In this document: in pieces, positions 1 to 8,398 of the stretch
Layout: each line of letters opens with the position of its first letter
Numbering within the stretch: position 1 is the first letter of the stretch
Assembly (NCBI GenBank): GCA_003030785.1
Contig: PYVH01000029.1
Coordinates: 1-32,066 of the forward strand
Origin: Marinobacter sp. B9-2
GTDB lineage: Bacteria > Pseudomonadota > Gammaproteobacteria > Pseudomonadales > Oleiphilaceae
Direction of reading: 5' to 3'
Length of the DNA: 32,066 bases
Notes under the pieces: generated by a model
Seen by the model: the letters and a program-made list of their open reading frames with translations, nothing else
What the model was told of the DNA's origin: nothing
The model's database searches: none
Program-made: the position numbers and the translations under genes

Positions 1-110
1 GCAGCTCCGATAAGGTCGGTTGAACAATGCCTACATTATAAATGATGTCCGCTTACTTTTGTACTTTTTAGTAAACCCTGACACAAAAACAAATACTCCG
101 GGAGATAGTT

Positions 111-1523
111 ATGTCTGTCACTTCATCAGATGCCGCCAGCCATTCAGGAGCGCTTGAAGGTTCAAACGCCCAACGCGGGCTCTGGTCATCACGTCTTGCC
201 TTTATTCTTGCCGCCACCGGCTCCGCCGTAGGCCTGGGTAATATCTGGAAATTCCCTTATGTGACCGGTGAGAACGGGGGCGGCGCCTTTGTTCTGGTTT
301 ATCTGCTGTGCATCGCGGTCGTCGGTATTCCGATCATGATGGCGGAAGTCATGATCGGCCGTCGCGGTGGTCGAAGCCCCGTCAAGAGCCTGAGCCTGAT
401 TGCCGAACGGGACCGCCTCAACCCGGTCTGGAAGGTGGTCGGTGCCATCGGCATTCTGGCGGGTTTCCTGATTCTTTCGTTCTATTCGGTCATTGGCGGT
501 TGGGCGATTTCCTACGTTGGCACAACCGCCAGCGGCCAGATTGCCGGTCAGTCGGCAGATGCCATCGGCGCGATCTTCTCCGGCCTTCTCAGCGATCCCA
601 CCACCCTGCTCGCCTGGCATACGCTGTTCATGGCGCTGGTGATGGTTGTGGTTGTGCGGGGGGTTCGCTCGGGCCTTGAGCGGGCGGTCAGCATCCTGAT
701 GCCGGCCCTGTTCGTGCTCCTGCTGATTGTCGTGGGCTATGCGATGACAACCGGACACTTCGGCCAGGCTGCTGCGTTCCTGTTCCAGCCGGATTTCTCC
801 AAACTCACAACGTCCGGGATCCTGGTGGCGCTGGGCCACGCATTCTTCACCCTGAGCCTGGGTATGGCGGTGATGATGGCCTATGGCTCCTACCTGCCCA
901 AGAATATTTCCATCGCCAAGACCTCCATAACTGTATCGGTCATCGACACCGGTGTGGCGCTGCTTGCAGGTCTGGCCATTTTCCCGATCGTGTTCGCCAA
1001 CGGCCTTGAGCCAGGCGCCGGCCCGGGCCTGATCTTCCAGACCCTGCCGCTGGCCTTCGGTCAGATGCCCATGGGTTCCCTGTTCGGCACCCTGTTCTTT
1101 GTCCTGCTGATCTTTGCCGCCTGGACATCCGGGATTTCACTGCTGGAACCCATCGTGGAATGGCTTGAGGAGCGTAAAGGCATGAACCGCACCGTCAGCA
1201 CACTGGGCGCAGGTTTTGTCTGCTGGGGACTGGGTATCGCCTCGATTCTGTCCCTGAACCTCTGGGCTGACTTCGCTCCCCTCGGCTTTGTGCCCATGCT
1301 GGAAGGCAAGACCATCTTCGATCTGCTGGACTTCTTCACCGCCAACATCATGCTGCCGCTGGGTGGTTTGCTGGTTGCCCTGTTTGCAGGCTGGGTGATG
1401 TCGCGCGAGGCCATGGAGAAGGAACTGGCCCTGTCACCGGGCATGTTCAATCTTTGGCTGATCACCGTGCGCTTTGTGACTCCGGTGGCCGTGGCTGTGG
1501 TGTTTATCTACAACCTGATGTAA
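111..1523 (+). CDS. Sodium-dependent transporter, NSS (SNF) family
   Basis: A 470-residue inner-membrane protein of the neurotransmitter:sodium symporter family, which imports amino acids or related amines with Na+. The family signature in the first membrane segment is clear at residues 36-50 (TGSAVGLGNIWKFPY), where Na+ and substrate bind along an unwound helix. The unwound sixth segment (around GHAFFTLSLGMAVMMAYGSY) and the TSGISLLEP stretch of segment 8 are also present. I count about 11 membrane segments, the number usual for short bacterial members such as MhsT, which lack the twelfth. The ATG at 111 follows a GGGAG ribosome site at 101-105. The gene stands alone and converges on the sirtuin gene with only 6 bases between. 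The substrate cannot be read from sequence. A marine Na+-rich habitat would suit it, but that is inference. Confidence 0.93.
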   Translation: MSVTSSDAASHSGALEGSNAQRGLWSSRLAFILAATGSAVGLGNIWKFPYVTGENGGGAFVLVYLLCIAVVGIPIMMAEVMIGRRGGRSPVKSLSLIAERDRLNPVWKVVGAIGILAGFLILSFYSVIGGWAISYVGTTASGQIAGQSADAIGAIFSGLLSDPTTLLAWHTLFMALVMVVVVRGVRSGLERAVSILMPALFVLLLIVVGYAMTTGHFGQAAAFLFQPDFSKLTTSGILVALGHAFFTLSLGMAVMMAYGSYLPKNISIAKTSITVSVIDTGVALLAGLAIFPIVFANGLEPGAGPGLIFQTLPLAFGQMPMGSLFGTLFFVLLIFAAWTSGISLLEPIVEWLEERKGMNRTVSTLGAGFVCWGLGIASILSLNLWADFAPLGFVPMLEGKTIFDLLDFFTANIMLPLGGLLVALFAGWVMSREAMEKELALSPGMFNLWLITVRFVTPVAVAVVFIYNLM

Positions 1524-1529
1524 CCACCG

Positions 1530-2432
1530 CTATAACTGATCGAGGGAGGCCTTCAGGGTCTCCCCGATCCTTGCGTTCAACTTCAGATCCACCAGATCTT
1601 CAGCCCGAGTCCGCCCCAAGTTCAGGGTGGCAATGGGCTTGTTCCATTCGTTGGCGTACCGGCAGAAACGGAAGCCGGAATACACCATCAACGACGAACC
1701 AATCACCAGAAGGCCATCACTGGCTTTGAGCGTATCCAGGGCCGAATACACCCGGTCTTTGGGAACAAAATCACCAAAAAACACCACGTCCGGCTTCAGA
1801 ATCCCCTCGCACTTCGGGCAGTCCGCCAGCCGGAAATCCTCGAAATCTACATCCAGATCGGCATCGCCATCCGGTGCCGTATCGGCGGTATATTTCTGGA
1901 ACCCAGGATTCAGATCCGCGCAGCGATCGTGCACTTCATCCCGCGGGCAACGGTAACCGCAACTCATGCACACCACCTCATCGGCCCGCCCGTGCAGATC
2001 TGTCACCGCCCGGGTGCCGGCCTTCTGGTGCAACCGATCCACGTTCTGGGTAACCACCAGGCTGCTGTGGTTGAGCAGTTCCAGGTCAGAGATGTAATGA
2101 TGGGAAGGGTTGGGCCTGGCATTACGCATCACCGGCCAGCCAATCAGGCTGCGACCCCAGTAGCGTTGGCGGGTGTAAACATCTTCCATGAACGCCTTGT
2201 GCTGAACCGGCTGCTTGCGCTTCCACGCACCATCGCCATCCCGGTAATCCGGAATACCGGAATCCGTACTGACCCCGGCACCAGTCAGTATCAGCAAGCG
2301 AGGGTGGCGATGGATAAACTCCGCCAGCAACGCCCCGGCCTCGCCCGGTTCATGCAGCACCGGCGGCTGATCCGGCTCAGGCAGACGCTGGCTGGAGCTG
2401 AAGGGTCGGCTGCGGTGCGTGGTTAAAGACAT
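1530..2432 (-). CDS. Sir2-family NAD-dependent protein deacylase, class II (SIRT4-like)
   Basis: A 300-residue sirtuin that uses NAD+ to remove acyl groups from protein lysines. The NAD-binding GAGVSTDSGIPDYR motif is at residues 51-64, TQNVDRLH at 128-135 and the catalytic histidine in DLHGRA at about 147. Zinc cysteines are C155/C158 and C205/C208. The wording of GAGVSTDSGIPDYR, KPDVVFFGD and GSSLMVYSGFRF matches class II sirtuins (SIRT4-like) better than the CobB/SIRT5 class, so activity may favour lipoyl or longer acyl groups; that is inference from family. About 40 N-terminal residues precede the Rossmann core. The ATG at 2432 has a GGAG site 7 bases upstream. It lies 15 bases after the spermidine-synthase-like gene on the same strand, so the two are probably co-transcribed. 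Confidence 0.93.
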   Translation of the reverse strand: MSLTTHRSRPFSSSQRLPEPDQPPVLHEPGEAGALLAEFIHRHPRLLILTGAGVSTDSGIPDYRDGDGAWKRKQPVQHKAFMEDVYTRQRYWGRSLIGWPVMRNARPNPSHHYISDLELLNHSSLVVTQNVDRLHQKAGTRAVTDLHGRADEVVCMSCGYRCPRDEVHDRCADLNPGFQKYTADTAPDGDADLDVDFEDFRLADCPKCEGILKPDVVFFGDFVPKDRVYSALDTLKASDGLLVIGSSLMVYSGFRFCRYANEWNKPIATLNLGRTRAEDLVDLKLNARIGETLKASLDQL

Positions 2433-2447
2433 ACAGACTCCGGTTTC

Positions 2448-3188
2448 TCAACCCGGCTTGCGGGCCACATACACGGTGTTGAACGATTCCCTGTTCTGAA
2501 ATGGATTGAAGAAGGATACGACATGGCAGGCCACATCGGTGAACACCTCGTTGAGAACGGCCATGAACTCGTCGTCCTCGCCCTCGTTCGACCACATGGC
2601 AAACACCCCTCTGGGCTTCAGTTGCCGGGCCATCAGACGCAGGTTGTTGGCGGTGTAGAAGCTGGCACTGGAATCGTGCAGCAGCGCCCGGGGGGAGTGG
2701 TCGATGTCCAGGAGGATGGCATCGAATTGTTTGCCGGGGCTCTCCGGATCAAAACCACCAACCTCAGGATCCGCAACCGCAAGGTCGAAGAAGCTGCCAT
2801 GCACGTATCGGTTTCGCGGATCGCCGTTCAGGTCTTTACCCAGAGGCACCAACTCCTGCTGATGCCAGCCGATGACCGGCTCCAGGTATTCAACCACCAG
2901 CAACTCGGCAACCCGCTCATGCCTGAGCGCCGCCACCGCGGTGTAACCCAGGCCCAGACCACCGACAACCACACTGAGGTCGTCACCCTCGGTTTCCCCC
3001 AGCCCGATATCCGAGAGGGCCACTTCGGCATCCACGAACATACTGGACATCAGGAATTCCTCGCCCAGCTTCACCTCGTAGATATCCCGGTCGCCAATTG
3101 CCGGAATCCGCCGCCGGCGAAGAGTGATCTCACCAATCACCGAAGGCTGGCTGTCAATTTGCTCGAAAAGCAGTCCCATTAATTCCAA
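2448..3188 (-). CDS. Spermidine synthase-like SAM-binding protein
   Basis: A 246-residue protein with the Rossmann fold of polyamine aminopropyltransferases. The glycine-rich nucleotide loop GGLGLGY is at residues 76-82, followed by the acidic end of strand 2 (VVEYLEP, E100) and a LLDID strand at 159-163. The C-terminal half (ARQLKPRGVFAMWSNEG, then FNTVYVARK) also follows the family. The usual catalytic DxHD and polyamine-binding segments are not recognisable, so it is likely one of the spermidine-synthase-like proteins of unknown substrate rather than a true SpeE. It is the first gene of a probable operon with the sirtuin. The start is uncertain: ATG 3188 has AAGAG only two bases away, and ATG 3179 (MGLLFEQ) has better spacing and would remove three residues. 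Confidence 0.8.
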   Translation of the reverse strand: MELMGLLFEQIDSQPSVIGEITLRRRRIPAIGDRDIYEVKLGEEFLMSSMFVDAEVALSDIGLGETEGDDLSVVVGGLGLGYTAVAALRHERVAELLVVEYLEPVIGWHQQELVPLGKDLNGDPRNRYVHGSFFDLAVADPEVGGFDPESPGKQFDAILLDIDHSPRALLHDSSASFYTANNLRLMARQLKPRGVFAMWSNEGEDDEFMAVLNEVFTDVACHVVSFFNPFQNRESFNTVYVARKPG

Positions 3189-3252
3189 CTCTTATGTTTT
3201 AGCTGAAAACGATACCCCTGAGTTCGTCGCTACCAGCCTTAAAGTCCGTGCC

Positions 3253-3368
3253 AGGAGCAGCTGGGAGGGCCCTTTCAAAACACGCTCCTTGCGGCACATC
3301 CATGTGACGCTTGGGCTCCGCCATCCCTGGCTCCGCACAGTTTTGAAAGGGCCCTCCCAGCCGCTCCT
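3253..3368. repeat. REP-like palindromic element, copy 1
   Basis: A 116-base intergenic element. Its arms (3260-3281 and 3340-3361) are perfect 22-base inverted repeats, extendable to about 29 bases with one mismatch (3253-3281 / 3340-3368, outer end AGGAGC). Between and including the inner arm ends is a 73-base core (3273-3345) that is identical, in inverted orientation, to bases 4014-4086. The outer AGGAGCGGCTGGGAGGGC style recalls REP elements of pseudomonads. It lies between the spermidine-synthase-like gene and the DUF1415 gene and has no coding potential. No transposase or RAYT gene is present in the window. Confidence 0.85.
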
Positions 3369-3388
3369 ACCGCATACTCCCCGGTCCG

Positions 3389-3943
3389 CTATGGATTAGG
3401 CACCTCAAGACACGACTTTAAAATCCGCTGCATCTTCTCTGCACCCAGCTTCTCCATCAACCCAATGTTTTGCTCGGGGATCGCATCGACATCAGGATAA
3501 CTGTCAATCGCCGCTTCCAGACTGGCTTCCCGCAAAAGGTGCAGCATGGGAAATGGCGACCGATTGGTGTAGTTCTCCGCCGCATCAGGCTCGGTGCCCG
3601 CAAACTGGTAATCCGGGTGGAAACTGGCGATCTGGTACACCCCTTCCATCTCCAGATACGCCAACAAACCATCTGCCGCATCCAGAAACTCATTGTAGGG
3701 CCCGAAATCCTGCAATACAGCCGGATGAATCAGGAGTGTGGTTTCAATCTCCGGCTCGTCTTCCAGCCTCTGAAGCTCCGAGTGCAGGGCCTGTAACAGC
3801 TCGTCTTCCGTTTCGGCTTCCGACACCACAAACCGAACCCGGTTGCGGACCAGTTCCCGTTTGGCAAACGGGCACAAGTTGTAGCCGACGACCACGTCCT
3901 CGACCCATTTCCGGGTAGCGCTAATTACTTCAGTCTCGCCCAT
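3389..3943 (-). CDS. DUF1415 family protein
   Basis: A 184-residue soluble protein that I recognise as DUF1415, a conserved family without a known function. The typical start is visible: residues 8-28 contain ATRKWVEDVVVGYNLCPFAK. Later come IETTLLIHP, a run of aromatic residues around PDYQFAG, and NRSPFPMLHLLRE. No signal peptide or membrane segment is seen. The frame stays open upstream to 4048, but those codons are the neighbouring palindromic repeat, so I chose ATG 3943, with ACGGA about 8 bases upstream. The gene sits alone between two inverted copies of the repeat, which separate it from both same-strand neighbours. Confidence 0.88.
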   Translation of the reverse strand: MGETEVISATRKWVEDVVVGYNLCPFAKRELVRNRVRFVVSEAETEDELLQALHSELQRLEDEPEIETTLLIHPAVLQDFGPYNEFLDAADGLLAYLEMEGVYQIASFHPDYQFAGTEPDAAENYTNRSPFPMLHLLREASLEAAIDSYPDVDAIPEQNIGLMEKLGAEKMQRILKSCLEVPNP

Positions 3944-3997
3944 GTTTTTCCGTATCCGTTGTTTGATTTGAGGCTCACTCACAGTTTGGAGCGGGCG

Positions 3998-4099
3998 TGT
4001 GGGACTGGCTTTCCAAAACTGTGCGGAGCCAGGGATGGCGGAGCCCAAGCGTCACATGGATGTGCCGCAAGGAGCGTGTTTTGAAAAGCCAGTCCCACA
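3998..4099. repeat. REP-like palindromic element, copy 2 (inverted relative to copy 1)
   Basis: The second copy of the element, in opposite orientation. Bases 4014-4086 are the exact reverse complement of 3273-3345 (73 of 73). Its arms at 3998-4019 and 4078-4099 (TGTGGGACTGGCTTT and its complement) pair over 22 bases with one mismatch, but the outer halves differ in sequence from the arms of copy 1 (CTGGGAGGGCCC). Arm sequence has therefore changed on both sides together while pairing was kept. The element lies just upstream of the DUF1415 start and just downstream of the ybiT stop. Confidence 0.85.
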
Positions 4100-4125
4100 T
4101 GGCCGCCAGCACCCAAGCCTAAGTC

Positions 4126-5712
4126 TCAGAGGTACCCCTGACTCCGAAGGTAATCATCATAAGAGCCACTGAAGTCAGTGATACCATCAGACTTAAGCTC
4201 AATAATCCGGGTCGCAAGGGAAGAAACAAACTCCCGATCGTGGCTGACGAAAATCAGTGTACCCGGATAGTTCTCCAGCGCCAGGTTCAGCGCCTCGATG
4301 GACTCCATATCCAGGTGGTTCGTAGGCTCATCCATCAGCATCACATTGGGCTTCTGCAGAATCAGCTTGCCGAACAGCATCCGCCCCTGCTCACCACCGG
4401 AAATCACCCGCACCGATTTGCCGATGTCATCGCCGGAGAACAGCATGCGCCCCAGTGTGCCGCGCACCAGTTGTTCGCCGCCTTTGGTCCACTGGGACAT
4501 CCAGTCGGTCAGGGTGTCGTCGGAGTCAAAGTCGGCAGTATGATCCTGGGCGAAGTAGCCCACTTCAGCGCTGTCGGTCCACTTTACCTCTCCAGAATCG
4601 GGCTCATATTTGCCGGCCAGACATTGCAGCAGGGTGGTCTTGCCGATGCCGTTGGGGCCGATGATGGCGACCCGCTCACCCGCTTCGATCTGGAGGTTCA
4701 GTTTCGACAATACACACTCTTCACCGAAGCCCTTGTAGAGATCTTTCAGGGTCACCGCCTGGCGATGCAGTTTCTTGCCCTGCTCAAAACGGATGAACGG
4801 GCTCACGCGGCTTGAGGGCTTCACCTCTTCCAGCTGGATCTTGTCAATCTGGCGGGCGCGTGATGTGGCCTGTTTGGCCTTGGAGGCGTTGGCCGAGAAG
4901 CGGCTGACGAACTGCTGCAGCTCGGCAATCTGGGCCTTCTTCTTGGCGTTATCCGACAGCATGCGTTCGCGGGCCTGGGTGGCGGCGGTCATGTATTCGT
5001 CGTAGTTGCCGGGGAACAGGCGCAGTTCGCCATAGTCCAGGTCCGCCATGTGGGTGCACACGCTGTTCAGGAAGTGGCGGTCGTGGGAGATGATGATCAT
5101 GGTGCTGTTGCGCGCCACCAGGATGTTTTCCAGCCAGCGGATGGTGTTGATGTCCAGGTGGTTGGTCGGCTCATCCAGCAGTAATACATCGGGATCAGAG
5201 AACAGGGCCTGGGCCAGGAGCACCCGCAGTTTCCAGCCCGGCGCCAGGGCACTCATGGGACCGTTGTGTTGCTCCAGGGGAATATCGAGGCCAAGCAAGA
5301 GCTCGCCGGCGCGGGCATCGGCGGTATAGCCGTCCATTTCGGCGAACTGCACTTCCAGGTCTGCCACGACCATGCCGTCTTCTTCGCTCATTTCCGGCAG
5401 GGAATAGATCCGGTCCCGCTCTCTCTTGACGTTCCAGAGTTCTTCGTGCCCCATGATCACGGTGTCGATAACCGAGCAGTCTTCGTAGGCAAACTGGTCC
5501 TGACGCAGTTTACCCAGCCGGATATTGGGCTCCAGCATGACCTGGCCGGCCGAAGGCTCAAGGTCGCCACCCAGGATTTTCATCAGTGTGGACTTGCCAC
5601 AACCGTTGGCCCCGATAAGGCCATAGCGGTTGCCGTTACCGAATTTGGCGGAGACGTTTTCAAACAGGGGTTTAGCCCCGAATTGCATGGTGATATTGGC
5701 AGTGGAGATCAA
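4126..5712 (-). CDS. ybiT: ABC-F family ATP-binding protein YbiT
   Basis: A 528-residue soluble twin-ATPase of the ABC-F family, whose members bind the ribosome and act on stalled or starting translation. The sequence follows E. coli YbiT (530 aa) almost end to end. The first Walker A is GANGCGKST (residues 34-42), the second is GPNGIGKTT, and both Walker B motifs read DEPTNHLD. The first signature is APGWKLR instead of LSGGxxxR, as I recall for YbiT itself; the second, ISGGEQGR, is normal. The linker between domains is rich in K, R and A. The start is a TTG at 5712 ([12 protein letters not shown]), chosen because it aligns with the YbiT N-terminus and has AGG about 8 bases upstream. The frame runs open to 5874, but that extension has no family counterpart. 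There are no transmembrane segments, so it is not a transporter. Confidence 0.93.
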   Translation of the reverse strand: MISTANITMQFGAKPLFENVSAKFGNGNRYGLIGANGCGKSTLMKILGGDLEPSAGQVMLEPNIRLGKLRQDQFAYEDCSVIDTVIMGHEELWNVKRERDRIYSLPEMSEEDGMVVADLEVQFAEMDGYTADARAGELLLGLDIPLEQHNGPMSALAPGWKLRVLLAQALFSDPDVLLLDEPTNHLDINTIRWLENILVARNSTMIIISHDRHFLNSVCTHMADLDYGELRLFPGNYDEYMTAATQARERMLSDNAKKKAQIAELQQFVSRFSANASKAKQATSRARQIDKIQLEEVKPSSRVSPFIRFEQGKKLHRQAVTLKDLYKGFGEECVLSKLNLQIEAGERVAIIGPNGIGKTTLLQCLAGKYEPDSGEVKWTDSAEVGYFAQDHTADFDSDDTLTDWMSQWTKGGEQLVRGTLGRMLFSGDDIGKSVRVISGGEQGRMLFGKLILQKPNVMLMDEPTNHLDMESIEALNLALENYPGTLIFVSHDREFVSSLATRIIELKSDGITDFSGSYDDYLRSQGYL

Positions 5713-5894
5713 GAAACAAACCTGTCGATGTGGGGCCGGCAAGGCGCCGGCGAAAAGAAAGCCGGCATTGTACAGGTTTGCAGACAGGACTGTGAGGCCG
5801 CAGAAACACGGATAAAAAGGCTTGCCTCCGGCGAGCTGTGCGGGCAGCATTCCCGTTCTGAGGTACCCATTCATCCGACAACAGGATACTGATC

Positions 5895-6173
5895 ATGGCA
5901 CAAGCAACGGCACGCCACATTCTGGTAGACAGCGAAGCAAAATGTGAAGAACTCAAGAAAGCCATCGAAGGTGGTCAGGACTTTGCCGAAGTGGCGAAGC
6001 AGCACTCATCCTGCCCTTCAGGCCGTAACGGCGGTGATCTGGGCTCCTTCGGCCCGGGCCAGATGGTTCCGGAGTTCGACAAAGCGGTATTCAACGGCGA
6101 AGTGAACACCGTGATCGGTCCGATCAAGACCCAGTTTGGCTATCACCTGCTGGAAGTCACCAGCCGTAGCTGA
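5895..6173 (+). CDS. ppiC: Parvulin-type peptidyl-prolyl cis-trans isomerase
   Basis: A 92-residue single-domain parvulin that speeds cis-trans isomerisation of prolyl peptide bonds in the cytoplasm. The whole protein is the rotamase domain: ARHILV near the start, GGDLGSFGPGQMVPEFDKAVF in the middle and GPIKTQFGYHLLEV at the end, the length and order of E. coli PpiC (93 aa). There is no signal peptide, unlike the larger periplasmic PpiD and SurA. The ATG at 5895 follows AGGA about 10 bases upstream. It is divergent from ybiT across about 180 bases, and its stop codon overlaps the next gene's start by one base (TGATG), so the two are translationally coupled. Confidence 0.95.
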   Translation: MAQATARHILVDSEAKCEELKKAIEGGQDFAEVAKQHSSCPSGRNGGDLGSFGPGQMVPEFDKAVFNGEVNTVIGPIKTQFGYHLLEVTSRS

Positions 6174-7123
6174 TGATTCCTGGTTTCATACCGGGAATGC
6201 CTGTCACCAGCCGGCAGCTACCGTTGCTGGCCGGTGCGGCTTCGCTGCTCATTGCGCCCTTCCTGTTTATTGGTGGGCCGGACTGGGCCTCGGGGCCACT
6301 CCTCAAGTCGGCCTGGAACCTTGGCCACATCCTTCTTTTTGCGTTGCTGACACTGACTGTCAGGCCCTGGCGATGGTTCAGCGGCTGGCGTCTCTGGCTG
6401 GCTGTCACCGCAGGACTACTGGTTGCCGGCATTGCCATCGAGCTGGTCCAGAACAGCTACAGCCGCGACATGGACGGTCGGGACCTGCTGCGCAACCTGA
6501 TTGGCGGTTGGCTGATTATCGCCTGGCGCCCAATACTTCTGCCGGCACCACGGGCCTCCGTCCGCCAGATCCTGATAGCGGCCACAGCCACGCTGCTCCT
6601 GTGTTTTGAGTTGGGCGCCACCGGGATGGTTGCGGCCCGGCAGTGGCAGGTTCATCGCCAGCTTCCCCTGCTCTATGACTTCAGTCATCAGAATCCCGAA
6701 CCTTTCTGGACTGGCAGTCTGGCGGTCTCTGCCAATCATTCGGTGAATCACCCGCACAGCCTGAAGATCGATCTGGGCACGGCAACCTATTCGGGTGTCT
6801 CACTCAATAACCTGCCAGCCGATTGGCGGGATTTCGAGAGGCTGGTCATAACGCTGTTCAATCCCTCGCCGGAACCTCTGGCACTGACGCTTCGAATCAA
6901 TGACGTGGCCCATGACCGCAGCGACCATGACTACAATGACCGTTACAACACGCGCCTGATCCTTGGCCCCGGCTTCAATACCTTCACGCGGAATCTGGCT
7001 GCCATCGAAAGCGCACCGGATGGCCGGACCATGGACATGTCGCAGATCAGGCGAATGGGTGTCTTTGCCGTTCGTCTGCCCGAGCCGCGAACCGTTTACC
7101 TGTCAGATCTGCGACTGGATTAG
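6173..7123 (+). CDS. VanZ-like membrane protein with C-terminal soluble domain
   Basis: A 316-residue protein. Residues 1-155 hold about five hydrophobic segments with a VanZ-like arrangement (GHILLFALLTL, IELVQ, then DGRDLLRNLIGGWL at 101-114). Residues 157-316 are soluble, probably periplasmic, and rich in beta-type sequence (SLKIDLGTATYSGVSL, ERLVITLFNP, RTVYLSDLRLD), resembling carbohydrate-binding or galactose-binding-like folds. VanZ proteins are tied to glycopeptide tolerance in a few organisms, but most are uncharacterised, so no role is claimed. The start codon overlaps the ppiC stop. A second ATG at 6197 is possible but lacks a spaced ribosome site. The gene converges on the M24 gene with a 4-base overlap. 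Confidence 0.75.
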   Translation: MIPGFIPGMPVTSRQLPLLAGAASLLIAPFLFIGGPDWASGPLLKSAWNLGHILLFALLTLTVRPWRWFSGWRLWLAVTAGLLVAGIAIELVQNSYSRDMDGRDLLRNLIGGWLIIAWRPILLPAPRASVRQILIAATATLLLCFELGATGMVAARQWQVHRQLPLLYDFSHQNPEPFWTGSLAVSANHSVNHPHSLKIDLGTATYSGVSLNNLPADWRDFERLVITLFNPSPEPLALTLRINDVAHDRSDHDYNDRYNTRLILGPGFNTFTRNLAAIESAPDGRTMDMSQIRRMGVFAVRLPEPRTVYLSDLRLD

Positions 7124-8301
7124 CCGAGCGTCCACGGGTTCTCGGTAATCGGTTCCGCTCCGTCTTCGGTAACCAGGATGGTTTCACTACACCCAATGCC
7201 CCACTGCCCGGGGACACGCAAACAGATGGGCAGATGGAAGACCATGCCGGGCCGGAACTCCATGTTGCCGCCCCGGGCGATAAAGCCCGAGCCCTCCACC
7301 CAGGAAGGGGGAAACTGGGCGCCAACCGTGTAACCGAACACGCCGGAGAAAAACACCTTGCCTGCCAGTGGCTGGAGCGCTTTTTCGGCGTCCTGGGCGG
7401 CCTGATCAAAGGTAACCCCAGGGCGGGCAGACGCCAGGAGAGTATCCACAATCCGACGGCAGCCGTCGTGAACCTTCTGCATTTCCGAAGAGGGCCTGGC
7501 TCCGGCCACCACGGTCTGCATCATCGGTGCGGTGTAGCGGTGCCAGGCTGAGCCGAATTCCAGAAACACCGGATCGCCCTCCCGGACCACCGTGCGCTTG
7601 TGATTGCAATGGATCACGCTGCTGCGCCGGCCGGTAACGACAATCGGCTGCATGCTCATGAATTCACTGCCGGCCTCCAGCAATGCCCGGGCGCCTTCTG
7701 CAGCAATATCATTGTCGGTGACTCCCGGGCGAACCGCTGCCACAGCTGCCTTCAGGCCATCGGCGGTAATTCGCGCGCTCTCCCGCAGAAAACGGATTTC
7801 GGCGTCGGACTTGACGATCCGGATCTGCTTCAACAAACCACCGTTGTTCAGAAATCGCACACCCGCCATCCGTGCCTTGAGGCCTTCAAGCACCCCCTGG
7901 CGAAGGGAGCCGTGCCAGGCATCAATGCCGACGGTTTCAACGCCGTCATTGAGAACCTGAACCAGCGGTTCCAGCACTTCACCGATGCCTTCCCACCGGT
8001 ATCCGCTGACCCGCGCAACCCGGGTGGTCACCATGGCCGGGCCCATTTCAATAGAGGGCACCTGCAAGAGTATATTCTCCTGAGTAACCACCAGGGCCAC
8101 GTGAACAGATACCTCAAAGGTGCTGTAGCCGGTCAGGTAAAAAATATCCGAGGGATCGGTCAGCAGCAGGGCGCCAAAATCCTCCTGTGCCATGCGATCC
8201 CGGACACAAGCCAGACGCTCCTCATACTCCTGCTCCGGAAACGGGCACTCCAAGCCCCTCAGTTGTGAGGACAAGGCTTTTTGATAGGCATTGAAATCCA
8301 T
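7120..8301 (-). CDS. M24 family (creatinase/ectoine hydrolase-like) hydrolase
   Basis: A 393-residue pita-bread-fold protein, with a creatinase-type N-domain (about 25-155, including DPSDIFYLTGYS) and an M24 catalytic domain (about 165-390). In Xaa-Pro peptidases the first metal-ligand region reads like DxG...Y.sDitR; here it is EFGSAWHRYTAPMMQT (248-263), so the metal-binding aspartates are replaced. A histidine pair in VIHCNHKR (H231, H234) lies where creatinase has its catalytic His232. This points to a metal-independent C-N hydrolase such as creatinase or ectoine hydrolase (DoeA-like) rather than a peptidase. The substrate is not known. ATG 8301 was chosen over the longer frame (to 8322) because GAGGAG lies 8 bases upstream. 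It is divergent from the RNase Z-like gene. Confidence 0.82.
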   Translation of the reverse strand: MDFNAYQKALSSQLRGLECPFPEQEYEERLACVRDRMAQEDFGALLLTDPSDIFYLTGYSTFEVSVHVALVVTQENILLQVPSIEMGPAMVTTRVARVSGYRWEGIGEVLEPLVQVLNDGVETVGIDAWHGSLRQGVLEGLKARMAGVRFLNNGGLLKQIRIVKSDAEIRFLRESARITADGLKAAVAAVRPGVTDNDIAAEGARALLEAGSEFMSMQPIVVTGRRSSVIHCNHKRTVVREGDPVFLEFGSAWHRYTAPMMQTVVAGARPSSEMQKVHDGCRRIVDTLLASARPGVTFDQAAQDAEKALQPLAGKVFFSGVFGYTVGAQFPPSWVEGSGFIARGGNMEFRPGMVFHLPICLRVPGQWGIGCSETILVTEDGAEPITENPWTLG

Positions 8302-8398
8302 AACGACACTCCTCACTCGCATATACTAGGGAGATTGGACCCTATTCTGGCTTTGCACAAATCGCACTCACCGAATATTTCAATAATCGGGAGAACCT

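Noticed and set aside
1-110. AT-rich start of the window with partial symmetry (ACATTATAAATGATGT)
   Set aside because: The symmetry is imperfect and no -35/-10 pair with normal spacing was found; it likely contains the transporter promoter, but I cannot place it.
3944-4048. Upstream extension of the DUF1415 frame
   Set aside because: These codons are the palindromic repeat and do not match the family; ATG 3943 has the family start and a ribosome site.
3253-4099. The inverted repeats as ends of an insertion sequence or integron attC sites
   Set aside because: The gene between them is an ordinary DUF1415 gene, no transposase or integrase is present, and the attC core GTTRRRY arrangement was not found.
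5713-5874. N-terminal extension of YbiT from an upstream ATG
   Set aside because: About 54 extra residues have no counterpart in YbiT; the TTG at 5712 aligns with the known start and leaves room for divergent promoters.
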